Positions 1 through 4,798 of a stretch of 5,792 nucleotides of DNA are shown here, piece by piece. Position 1 is the first letter of the stretch. Every line of letters begins with the position of its first letter. The notes below the pieces were generated by a model. The model made no database searches. It was not told the origin of the DNA and was given only the letters and a program-made list of their open reading frames with translations. A program made the position numbers and the translations under genes. Source of the stretch: Dehalococcoidia bacterium (GTDB lineage Bacteria > Chloroflexota > Dehalococcoidia > SHYD01 > SHYC01); NCBI GenBank assembly GCA_016844365.1, contig JAENIT010000046.1, positions 1 to 5,792 on the forward strand, read 5' to 3'.

Positions 1-338
1 TCCCAGCAAGACTGGCCATAGCGGCGCACTCGCTCCTCGTTGGCGGGCGGCTCTCCGGGCTTCGTGGTGCCGTAGGAGTAGGAGTGGAGGGACTCTGCCT
101 GATAGAAAAGCTCTCGGAAATCCGGTTGGTTGGTCTGCTCTATGAGCTGGGCAATGGCGACCAGGAGGTCGTGCGTGTTCCCTCTGGCCCATCCTTTACG
201 GGCCGCCATGCGTTTAACACTGGCAGACGCCGCTGCCCAATATTTGCCCGACGCCTCTTTCAGATTTCCGTCTGCTAGAAGGCGGTCACCTTCCTCCAGA
301 TCATTCAATGCCCAGGATGGATATTGATTCTCTACCAC
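1..338 (-). CDS. PaREP1/HEPN-like protein, partial (3' end beyond left edge)
   Basis: An open frame of 112 codons runs without a stop from a GTG at 338-336 to the left edge, so the C-terminus is missing. The start is chosen because its first G is also the last base of the grpE TAG stop, an in-frame TGA lies four codons upstream, and a GAGGG-type ribosome site (348-352) sits about 9 nt before it; this points to translational coupling with grpE. The protein is helical and resembles PaREP1-family proteins: the segment LKEASGKYWAAASASVK (residues 26-42), then AARKGW (45-50), a His at 55, and RELFYQAESLH (75-85) match the family pattern of 'ASEKYWGAAAxAVKAxAxxRGW ... LHxxFY'. PaREP1 proteins are common in thermophilic archaea, occur sporadically in bacteria and are considered HEPN-like helical bundles; their function is unknown. 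No canonical HEPN RNase motif (R-x4-6-H) is visible, so nuclease activity is not claimed. Gene reality is well supported; the family call is from memory of the pattern. Confidence 0.75.
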   Translation of the reverse strand, partial: MVENQYPSWALNDLEEGDRLLADGNLKEASGKYWAAASASVKRMAARKGWARGNTHDLLVAIAQLIEQTNQPDFRELFYQAESLHSYSYGTTKPGEPPANEERVRRYGQSCW

Positions 339-955
339 TAACTCTCACCCTCTCTTCTATCCTGAGAGTTTTCTGCAGTGGTCGGGGATGCCGTTTCCCC
401 AACCCCGAGTCCACCTACTTTGACCAGTGTTGGCCTTATTACCCGGTCATGGAGCCGGTAGCCCTTTTGCAACTCGGCTATCACTACGCCCTCCTCTCCC
501 TCGCCGTACATGACGGCCTCATGGAGATTAGGATCGAAAGGTTTCCCAAGGGCCTGGATTTCAGAGAGACCATGGGTCTCCAAAATGGCCTGGAGCTTGC
601 GGTAGATAAGATTAACGCCCTCTACCCAGGTAAAGCCTGCCAGTTCCTTGGACACACTGGTGAGGGCCCGCTCCAGATCGTCCACAATGGGGAGGACGCT
701 AAGGATGAGCATTGCGTTGGCGAACTGGTTGGCCTCCGCCTTCTCCTGCTCAGACCGCCTGCGGTAGTTGATGAAGTCAGCCTGGGACCGCTGCCAGTTA
801 GCCAGATAAGAATCTGCCAGGGACCTGGCTTCAATTAGCAGGCGATTCAAAGTTTCTGGGTCGCCTAGGGATTGCTGCGCCTCCCTATCTTCTCTGATGG
901 TAGAGGAGTCCATTAGGTTGTCTGCTACGTGGCCACTACTCTCTGGCTCACCCAA
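338..955 (-). CDS. grpE: GrpE, nucleotide exchange factor of DnaK
   Basis: GrpE acts in the cytoplasm as a dimer that releases ADP from DnaK (Hsp70). The 205-residue product has the normal length and architecture: a variable acidic N-terminus (1-35), a long coiled-coil helix (about 36-80) containing LANWQRSQADFINYRRR (51-67), the helical segment ILSVLPIVDDLERAL (84-98), and the C-terminal beta domain with FDPNLHEAV (140-148) and GYRLHDRVIRPTLVKV (165-180), the family signature. The start is a TTG at 955-953, with GAGGTG seven bases upstream and an in-frame TGA just before it; no better start exists before residue 15. It lies 25 nt after hrcA in the same direction and must be transcribed from the CIRCE-controlled hrcA promoter. 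Its TAG stop overlaps the GTG of the next gene by one base. Residues 182-205 form a low-complexity polar tail beyond the beta domain. Confidence 0.96.
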   Translation of the reverse strand: MGEPESSGHVADNLMDSSTIREDREAQQSLGDPETLNRLLIEARSLADSYLANWQRSQADFINYRRRSEQEKAEANQFANAMLILSVLPIVDDLERALTSVSKELAGFTWVEGVNLIYRKLQAILETHGLSEIQALGKPFDPNLHEAVMYGEGEEGVVIAELQKGYRLHDRVIRPTLVKVGGLGVGETASPTTAENSQDRREGES

Positions 956-980
956 TTCGCATCACCTCGTGTTTATTATC

Positions 981-1997
981 TCAAAAACTGTGCCCCGCTA
1001 TCAGCTCGCTCATAACGGCAGATAGATACTGGACAGAGGCGATGGTCTTGGCATAATGCATGCGGGTTGGGCCTAAAACTCCCACGGCGCCGGAGAGGCT
1101 CTCTGGGGGACCGTAGCGGGCCATAACCAGACTGCACTCCCGCAAGAGATCCATGGGGTTTTCCTCACCTACAATCACCGTGACCACCTCGCCCATGGGT
1201 AGATACAGGTAGAAGGATTCTACGAAGGTCCTATCATGAACAGCATCAATGATCTGTATTACCCGCTCACTGGAGGAGAATTCCCGTTGGCCCAACAGGT
1301 TGCGAACACCATCTACCCATAGCTCGCCGGATGACATGTCGTCTTCAGACTGCATGGCTTTTACCACAGCCGCAGTTATTTCCCTCTCGAAGATGGAAAG
1401 CTCGGCGGTGACGGTGTTAATTAGGGCCGCGCTTAGGCCGTCGTATAGACGATTGAGCCTCTGGGCAATAAGCTGGAGGGCCTCCTGATCCAAGGACTCC
1501 GGCAACGCCACGATCTGCCTTTTTACTTTTGCATCCTGAAGTAGCAGGACTACCAGCACGGTGACGCCCCGCATGGAAACCAGTTCCAGACGCTTGAATC
1601 GGGCTACCGGAGCCTTGGGAATGGTTATAACAACCATGTTTTTGACTATCCTGGACAACACGGCCGCAGCCAAGCGGCTCCACTCCTCAAGCTCGCCTTC
1701 AACCTGATGGAATTGGTGCAGAATGGTGCGCTTTTCATCCGGAGGCATCTCCTCCGACTCCATAAGCTGCTCCAGGTAGTATCGGTATCCTTTGTCAGAT
1801 GGCACTCGTCCCGCCGAAGTATGGGGATGGCTTATATAGCCATCATCTTCCAGGCGAGCCATGTCATTACGCACCGTAGCTGAGCTCACCCGCAGGCCGT
1901 GCTTACGCACAATGCTGTCAGAACCGACGGGCGCGCCAGTTGTGATGTATTCACCAACGATGATCCTCAGGATGTTCCCCATTCTCCTAGAAAGCAT
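981..1997 (-). CDS. hrcA: HrcA, heat-inducible transcription repressor
   Basis: HrcA is a dimeric DNA-binding repressor of chaperone genes that recognises the CIRCE inverted repeat; in the classic model its folding depends on GroEL, so it loses activity when unfolded proteins titrate the chaperonin. The 338-residue product has normal length. The N-terminal winged helix includes LRIIVGEYITTGAPVGS (10-26) and VSSATVRNDMARLEDDGYI (37-55), followed by the hallmark HTSAGRVPSDKGYRYYLE (59-76). The C-terminal part holds the GAF-like dimerisation domain and the conserved end GVLGPTRMHYAKTIASV. The ATG at 1997-1995 is preceded by GGAGGT (2004-2009) at 6 nt spacing. It is first in the operon, directly behind a CIRCE element at 2028-2054, so it very likely represses itself together with grpE and the gene after it. 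Confidence 0.97.
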   Translation of the reverse strand: MLSRRMGNILRIIVGEYITTGAPVGSDSIVRKHGLRVSSATVRNDMARLEDDGYISHPHTSAGRVPSDKGYRYYLEQLMESEEMPPDEKRTILHQFHQVEGELEEWSRLAAAVLSRIVKNMVVITIPKAPVARFKRLELVSMRGVTVLVVLLLQDAKVKRQIVALPESLDQEALQLIAQRLNRLYDGLSAALINTVTAELSIFEREITAAVVKAMQSEDDMSSGELWVDGVRNLLGQREFSSSERVIQIIDAVHDRTFVESFYLYLPMGEVVTVIVGEENPMDLLRECSLVMARYGPPESLSGAVGVLGPTRMHYAKTIASVQYLSAVMSELIAGHSF

Positions 1998-2003
1998 CTT
2001 GGG

Positions 2004-2009
2004 ACCTCC
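2004..2009 (-). promoter_or_regulatory. ribosome binding site of hrcA
   Basis: GGAGGT on the minus strand, six bases before the hrcA ATG. It is a near-perfect anti-16S match and supports the chosen start. Confidence 0.85.
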
Positions 2010-2027
2010 ATAAGACTGCTATAAAAG

Positions 2028-2054
2028 TTAGCACTTAATGGCTGGGAGTGCTAA
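2028..2054 (-). promoter_or_regulatory. CIRCE operator (HrcA binding site)
   Basis: The sequence holds TTAGCACTT (2028-2036), a nine-base spacer (2037-2045) and GAGTGCTAA (2046-2054). This is the CIRCE consensus TTAGCACTC-N9-GAGTGCTAA with a single mismatch (T for C) at the innermost base of one arm. It lies between the -10 and the ribosome site of hrcA, where HrcA binding would block initiation or early elongation. Only one copy is present in the window. Confidence 0.96.
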
Positions 2055-2064
2055 ACTTAGCGCA

Positions 2065-2094
2065 AGACTACACCCCAGGGAACGGCTTTGTCAA
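2065..2094 (-). promoter_or_regulatory. sigma70-type promoter of hrcA operon
   Basis: On the minus strand TTGACA (2094-2089) is a perfect -35, followed after 18 nt by TAGTCT (2070-2065) as a weaker -10. The predicted transcript would begin near 2058, just ahead of the CIRCE element, giving a leader of roughly 60 nt. The perfect -35 and correct placement relative to CIRCE make this the likely promoter. No clear terminator follows the upstream gene that ends at 2110, so some readthrough into hrcA is possible. Confidence 0.7.
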
Positions 2095-2109
2095 GACGAT
2101 GGCGTGGTC

Positions 2110-3768
2110 TTAGGCCGGTGGAGCGGTAAATAGGAAGTAGAGGAGCAATACGTAGATGCCGGTCATGGCCGCGGCATCCAGGTTGGATAGGGTGTGGTCA
2201 TCTTCAAGGTATTGAAGCAATACATAGAAGAGGGGGAAGAGAAGAAGAATTAACATGGTCGTAGCCATGGTGATGGGTATTGTATAAATAGTGCCCCCTG
2301 TCGTGAACCCAAATATAGCTATCACCAACATAGAAAAGGGAACTAATAGAAACATGACTTGAGTCATGCCACCGAAGGCGCTGGATAGCGCAATGCCCAG
2401 CTCGCCGCGCCGGTGTGATTTCCATATTATTATGTATTCTGAGATGCCCGCGAAGAAGGCCAAAGCCGCGGCCGTGGGGATGGTGGGCAGCCCCATATGG
2501 TTTAAGGCCGTATCAGCAAAGGCTCCGATAGACTCTCCGCCGAAAAAGGAGCCCGCTAACCCCAATAGGAACATAATAGCGATACCTCTCCAGCTAGTAT
2601 CATGGCCCATTTCGTGGGGGTTTGGAGGGTGCCCAGTATGGTCTTGCTCATCCCCTTCGGCATAGTATCGGACCAGTGTGTACATGTAATAGCCAAACAC
2701 CAGCAGCATGACCGCTCCAACAATAACAAGGTCGGCTCCGACCAAGGCTGTCTTGTGGGACTCGGCTCTCAGCATTAGCATAACGGAGCCTACTACGAGG
2801 GCTATGCCGCTCCCTGCAACCAGCACCTCGCCACCGGCCTTAGCCAAAGAGGGAGGCATAACAAAGGAGCCCTTATGGTCTTTGGGCAGGAAGAAGGAGT
2901 AGATAGAGAAGGCAAGGGAGTTGTTAAAAACTGTTACCACTGCGGTCACAAAGGCGGCCAGGGGCTCCACCTGCACAAGAAAGGCAATGACTACAAATTC
3001 GGGTAGGGTTGCGACTGTCTCTCCAATGGTGCCAGAGATGAACCCATCCCAGCGGAGGCGCGCGCCAACTCGCTCCACACCCTGGATGAAGGCTTCGCAA
3101 GCGCCCTGGATGATAGTCAGCCCAGCAAGAAGCTCTATCCCTGCGATCACTCCCTCAAAGGCAGCCCCATGCAGCCAGCCACCCCGCTCATTCGCAAATA
3201 AGGCAGCCCACAGCATAAAGCCAAAGCCCATCACGATCTGCCAAGGTTGCAGGCCGCGTTGGTGGGCCGCGAGGCTGCGGAGGGCTCTACTCTTCCAAGT
3301 AGATGCAGTGTAGAGAGCCGCCTGGTCTATCTCCACTCCCCTGCGACGGCGTTCCTCTAAAGCCCTCACTGCTAGCTCAAGAGCGGGAGAGGATATGAGC
3401 AGTTGCTGGAAGTCCTCCCTGGAGATGCGCCACACCGCCAGATCAGTCTCAGCGATTACCGTTGCGCTTCGAGGCTCACCTGTAAGCAATGCCATCTCAC
3501 CGAAAGCCTCACCAGGACCTAGCCTCGCCAGCTCAGTCTGGCCGTCGAGTATAACTCTTACCAGACCCTGATCTACAAGGTAAAGGGCGTCGCCCACTTC
3601 GCCTTGGGCAAAGATACGTTGGCCAGCAGAGAAGCGTTGGCGGCGGACATAGGGCACTATCGCCTGGACTTCCTCTGGGGGAAGCGCCCGAAGCATGTCC
3701 ACATTACTGAGGTCACGGATGATCCGTTCAGGACTAGCGCGGAGAGGTTCTACAGTATCGATAAGCAT
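2110..3768 (-). CDS. cyclic-nucleotide-binding domain fused to a CaCA/CAX-type cation exchanger
   Basis: An inner-membrane cation:proton or cation:sodium exchanger with a cytoplasmic N-terminal sensor is the best reading. Residues about 22-135 form a cyclic-nucleotide-binding domain: ALPPEEVQAIVPYVRRQRF, then the phosphate-binding cassette GEAFGEMALLTGEPRSATV (86-104) with the key Glu91 and Arg100. A linker rich in Arg/Glu leads to about 11 hydrophobic segments from residue 175 onward. Two inverted CaCA-like repeats are visible: SGTIGETVATLPEFV (245-259, with Glu250 and Glu257) and AGISEYIIIWKSHRRGELG (440-458) followed by ALSSAFGGMTQVMFLLVPFS (460-479), the latter close to the CAX pattern 'GNAAEHxxAxxxAxKNK...GSSxQIALFVVP'. 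Between the halves lies a loop (371-392) with four His and several acidic residues. I chose the ATG at 3768-3766 because AGGGG precedes it by 8 nt; a TTG at 3795 would add nine residues but has a poor ribosome site. The gene has its own promoter. The transported ion and the ligand are unknown. Confidence 0.85.
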   Translation of the reverse strand: MLIDTVEPLRASPERIIRDLSNVDMLRALPPEEVQAIVPYVRRQRFSAGQRIFAQGEVGDALYLVDQGLVRVILDGQTELARLGPGEAFGEMALLTGEPRSATVIAETDLAVWRISREDFQQLLISSPALELAVRALEERRRRGVEIDQAALYTASTWKSRALRSLAAHQRGLQPWQIVMGFGFMLWAALFANERGGWLHGAAFEGVIAGIELLAGLTIIQGACEAFIQGVERVGARLRWDGFISGTIGETVATLPEFVVIAFLVQVEPLAAFVTAVVTVFNNSLAFSIYSFFLPKDHKGSFVMPPSLAKAGGEVLVAGSGIALVVGSVMLMLRAESHKTALVGADLVIVGAVMLLVFGYYMYTLVRYYAEGDEQDHTGHPPNPHEMGHDTSWRGIAIMFLLGLAGSFFGGESIGAFADTALNHMGLPTIPTAAALAFFAGISEYIIIWKSHRRGELGIALSSAFGGMTQVMFLLVPFSMLVIAIFGFTTGGTIYTIPITMATTMLILLLFPLFYVLLQYLEDDHTLSNLDAAAMTGIYVLLLYFLFTAPPA

Positions 3769-3820
3769 ATCGTCAGCCCCTGGCTCTTCCTTCAATCCAC
3801 GGTTTGTTTAAGCAGGACTT

Positions 3821-3849
3821 ATTATATGACATCTCGACAAAAGCACCAA
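3821..3849 (-). promoter_or_regulatory. predicted promoter of the CNBD-exchanger gene
   Basis: On the minus strand TTGGTG (3849-3844) and a perfect TATAAT (3826-3821) are separated by 17 nt. Transcription would start near 3814, giving a leader of about 46 nt to the ATG at 3768. The rest of this roughly 230-base gap (3850-3987) holds no gene I can support; only a short inverted repeat GTTCC/GGAAC around 3875-3897 was noticed. Confidence 0.6.
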
Positions 3850-3987
3850 GAGTGTACCCAGGGGATTTTTAATGGTTCCATTGATATTATCGGGGAACAA
3901 AGAGGAAGCTCATCTCTCTGGGCACTGGGTAGGTGCATAGCAATGGAGGGGAAAACTAAGTGAGGCCAGCTTTGGGAGACACTATAG

Positions 3988-4013
3988 GAGGTCCGGCCTT
4001 AGACCGGGACCTC
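3988..4013 (-). terminator. hairpin at the 3' end of hxlR-type gene (possible terminator)
   Basis: GAGGTCC (3988-3994) is an exact inverted repeat of GGACCTC (4007-4013). The stem extends by GG/CC with one bulged base to about nine pairs around a seven-base loop that contains part of the HxlR gene's TAA stop (3999-4001). No run of U follows in the minus-strand transcript, so it is not a textbook intrinsic terminator; it may act as a 3' stabilising structure or a weak terminator. Confidence 0.4.
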
Positions 4014-4325
4014 TTCCCACTTGTCCGCCCATGTCTGGATGGCGGATACCACCTCCCCCAGATCCCTTCCTCTATCCGTCAGCCGGTAGAGGATCTTGAC
4101 CGGAGTCTCAGGATAAACCTGACGCTCCACAATGCTCTCCTCCTCCAGCTCCTTAAGGCGCTCCGAGAGGAGGCGGTCGCTTATTCCGGGGATGGAGGAG
4201 CGCAGTCCAGAAAAATGCTGTTGCCCGGAGAGGAGCATTCTTACAATCTGAGGCGTCCAGCGCTTAGTCAGCACCTCTGCTGCACGCTGGTACTTAGGGC
4301 AACAGAACTCGATATCATCGTTCAA
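3999..4325 (-). CDS. HxlR-family (YodB-like) transcriptional regulator, probable thiol-based redox repressor
   Basis: HxlR proteins are small dimeric winged-helix regulators; YodB of Bacillus subtilis represses azoreductase and nitroreductase genes and is inactivated when quinones or oxidants modify its N-terminal cysteine. The 108-residue product begins MNDDIEFCCPKYQRAAEVL, has the winged helix FSGLRSSIPGISDRLLSERL followed by KELEEESIVERQVYPETPV and YRLTDRGRDL, and ends with the dimerisation helix AIQTWADKW. The ERQVYPETPVK stretch and the CPK motif resemble YodB as I recall it. Cys8 and Cys9 are the only cysteines. The TTG at 4325-4323 is chosen because GGAGG (4333-4337) lies 7 nt upstream; an ATG at 4331 would have 1 nt spacing, and one at 4340 contains that GGAGG. 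Longer frames up to 4409 run into the promoter. It is divergent from the zinc-ribbon/FMN reductase operon and probably represses it and itself. Confidence 0.9.
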   Translation of the reverse strand: MNDDIEFCCPKYQRAAEVLTKRWTPQIVRMLLSGQQHFSGLRSSIPGISDRLLSERLKELEEESIVERQVYPETPVKILYRLTDRGRDLGEVVSAIQTWADKWEEVPV

Positions 4326-4380
4326 AGTCATACCTCCCATCTCGGACTGTAAGGAATTATAACACAAAAAGCCTAAAATT

Positions 4381-4409
4381 ATTATAACAGATAATAAGGG
4401 GCTTGACAA
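4381..4409 (-). promoter_or_regulatory. promoter of the HxlR-type gene
   Basis: On the minus strand TTGTCA (4409-4404) is followed after exactly 17 nt by a perfect TATAAT (4386-4381). The transcript would start near 4374, about 49 nt before the TTG start and including the GGAGG. A second TATAAT lies at 4361-4356 in an identical 9-base context (TGTTATAAT) but lacks a recognisable -35. Confidence 0.7.
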
Positions 4410-4431
4410 AAGTAAGTAACGATGTTATAGT
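4403..4431 (+). promoter_or_regulatory. promoter of the zinc-ribbon/FMN reductase operon
   Basis: A consensus -35 TTGACA (4403-4408) and TATAGT (4426-4431) are separated by 17 nt, predicting a start near 4438 and a leader of about 40 nt. The -35 is the same TTGACAA heptamer read in reverse by the divergent HxlR-type promoter, so the two promoters occupy the same DNA and should compete for polymerase. Confidence 0.75.
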
Positions 4432-4438
4432 AACTTAC
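4412..4438. promoter_or_regulatory. probable HxlR operator (27-bp inverted repeat)
   Basis: GTAAGTAAC (4412-4420) and GTAACTTAC (4430-4438) form an inverted repeat with 8 of 9 matching positions around a nine-base centre. It spans the spacer and -10 of the plus-strand promoter, so a bound dimer would block that promoter directly. The arms resemble the TTACTTAC/GTAAGTAA-type sites known for HxlR regulators; the link to the adjacent regulator is inferred from position and sequence type. Confidence 0.65.
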
Positions 4439-4463
4439 GGAAGGTAATGGCATTATTCATTGT

Positions 4464-4471
4464 GAGGAGGT
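4464..4471 (+). promoter_or_regulatory. ribosome binding site of the zinc-ribbon gene
   Basis: GAGGAGGT lies six bases before the ATG at 4478. It is a strong site and argues that this small gene is truly translated. Confidence 0.8.
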
Positions 4472-4477
4472 ACAATT

Positions 4478-4684
4478 ATGGGACTTAGAGGGATGGGATG
4501 CCCTCGTTGCGGCGGGGATTTAATCGAGGAGCGCTACTTGGACAGCGCAGACATGGTATGCCTCCAGTGCGGCCATATCCTCTCAGCGGCCCAGGAAGCG
4601 GAGCTACGGGCTATCGTGATGGCGATGGGTAGAAGAGGCTCTATCTCAAGTGAAAGAGCTTTGGAAAATGGTGTAGCAGCCTGA
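4478..4684 (+). CDS. small zinc-ribbon protein of unknown function
   Basis: A 68-residue protein with two Cys pairs: CPRC (8-11) and CLQC (28-31), each followed by Gly, in the pattern CxxCG-x16-CxxCGH. This is a four-cysteine zinc ribbon of the TFIIB/rubredoxin-knuckle sort. The rest (residues 36-68) is a helix rich in Ala/Glu/Arg and a polar tail; there is no helix-turn-helix and no signal peptide. It is the first gene after the HxlR-controlled promoter, with a strong GAGGAGGT site, and lies 114 nt before the first FMN reductase. Similar small CPRCGG...CLQCG proteins are, as I recall, frequent in Chloroflexota genomes, usually unannotated. A role as a redox- or metal-responsive partner in the operon is possible but not shown by the sequence. 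The zinc ligands are clear; the function is not. Confidence 0.82.
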   Translation: MGLRGMGCPRCGGDLIEERYLDSADMVCLQCGHILSAAQEAELRAIVMAMGRRGSISSERALENGVAA

Positions 4685-4748
4685 TAACGACAGCGCATCA
4701 TCTCAGTAACCGAAGGCGATAAATATCTGAAGGCTGGGATTAGATCAA

Positions 4749-4771
4749 CCCTATACTTTCCTTAGATAGGG
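4749..4771 (+). promoter_or_regulatory. inverted repeat in the gap before the first FMN reductase
   Basis: CCCTAT (4749-4754) pairs with ATAGGG (4766-4771) around an 11-base loop, within the 114-nt gap between the zinc-ribbon gene and the reductase gene. It has no following U run. It could be a weak leader hairpin or an operator; a TATACT inside it lacks a matching -35, so I do not call a promoter. Confidence 0.3.
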
Positions 4772-4798
4772 AACCTAGAATATACAAGGAGACGAGAA

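Noticed and set aside
84..327. Two short plus-strand open frames opposite the PaREP1-like gene
   Set aside because: The minus-strand frame shows family-like sequence, a coupled start and no stop; the plus frames are low-complexity shadows.
308..838. 176-codon plus-strand open frame opposite grpE
   Set aside because: It is antisense to an unmistakable grpE, has no recognisable motif and no ribosome site; a shadow frame.
2366..3313. Three plus-strand open frames opposite the exchanger gene
   Set aside because: Their Pro/Ser/Thr/Ala-rich translations are typical antisense readings of membrane protein codons; no motifs or ribosome sites.
3875..3897. GTTCC/GGAAC inverted repeat upstream of the exchanger promoter as a terminator or operator
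   Set aside because: The stem has only five pairs, there is no U-tract and no known site type; chance occurrence is likely.
3604..3963. 119-codon plus-strand frame crossing from the CNBD region into the intergenic gap
   Set aside because: The first half is antisense to the CNBD coding region, the second crosses the exchanger promoter; the translation has no domain-like character.
3960..4352. 130-codon plus-strand frame opposite the HxlR-type gene
   Set aside because: It is antisense to a clear winged-helix regulator, with no ribosome site.
4326..4409. N-terminal extension of the HxlR-type protein (start at 4409, hydrophobic leader)
   Set aside because: The TTG at 4409 lies in the -35 element and upstream of the predicted transcript start; the hydrophobic stretch is the translation of AT-rich promoter DNA, not a membrane anchor.
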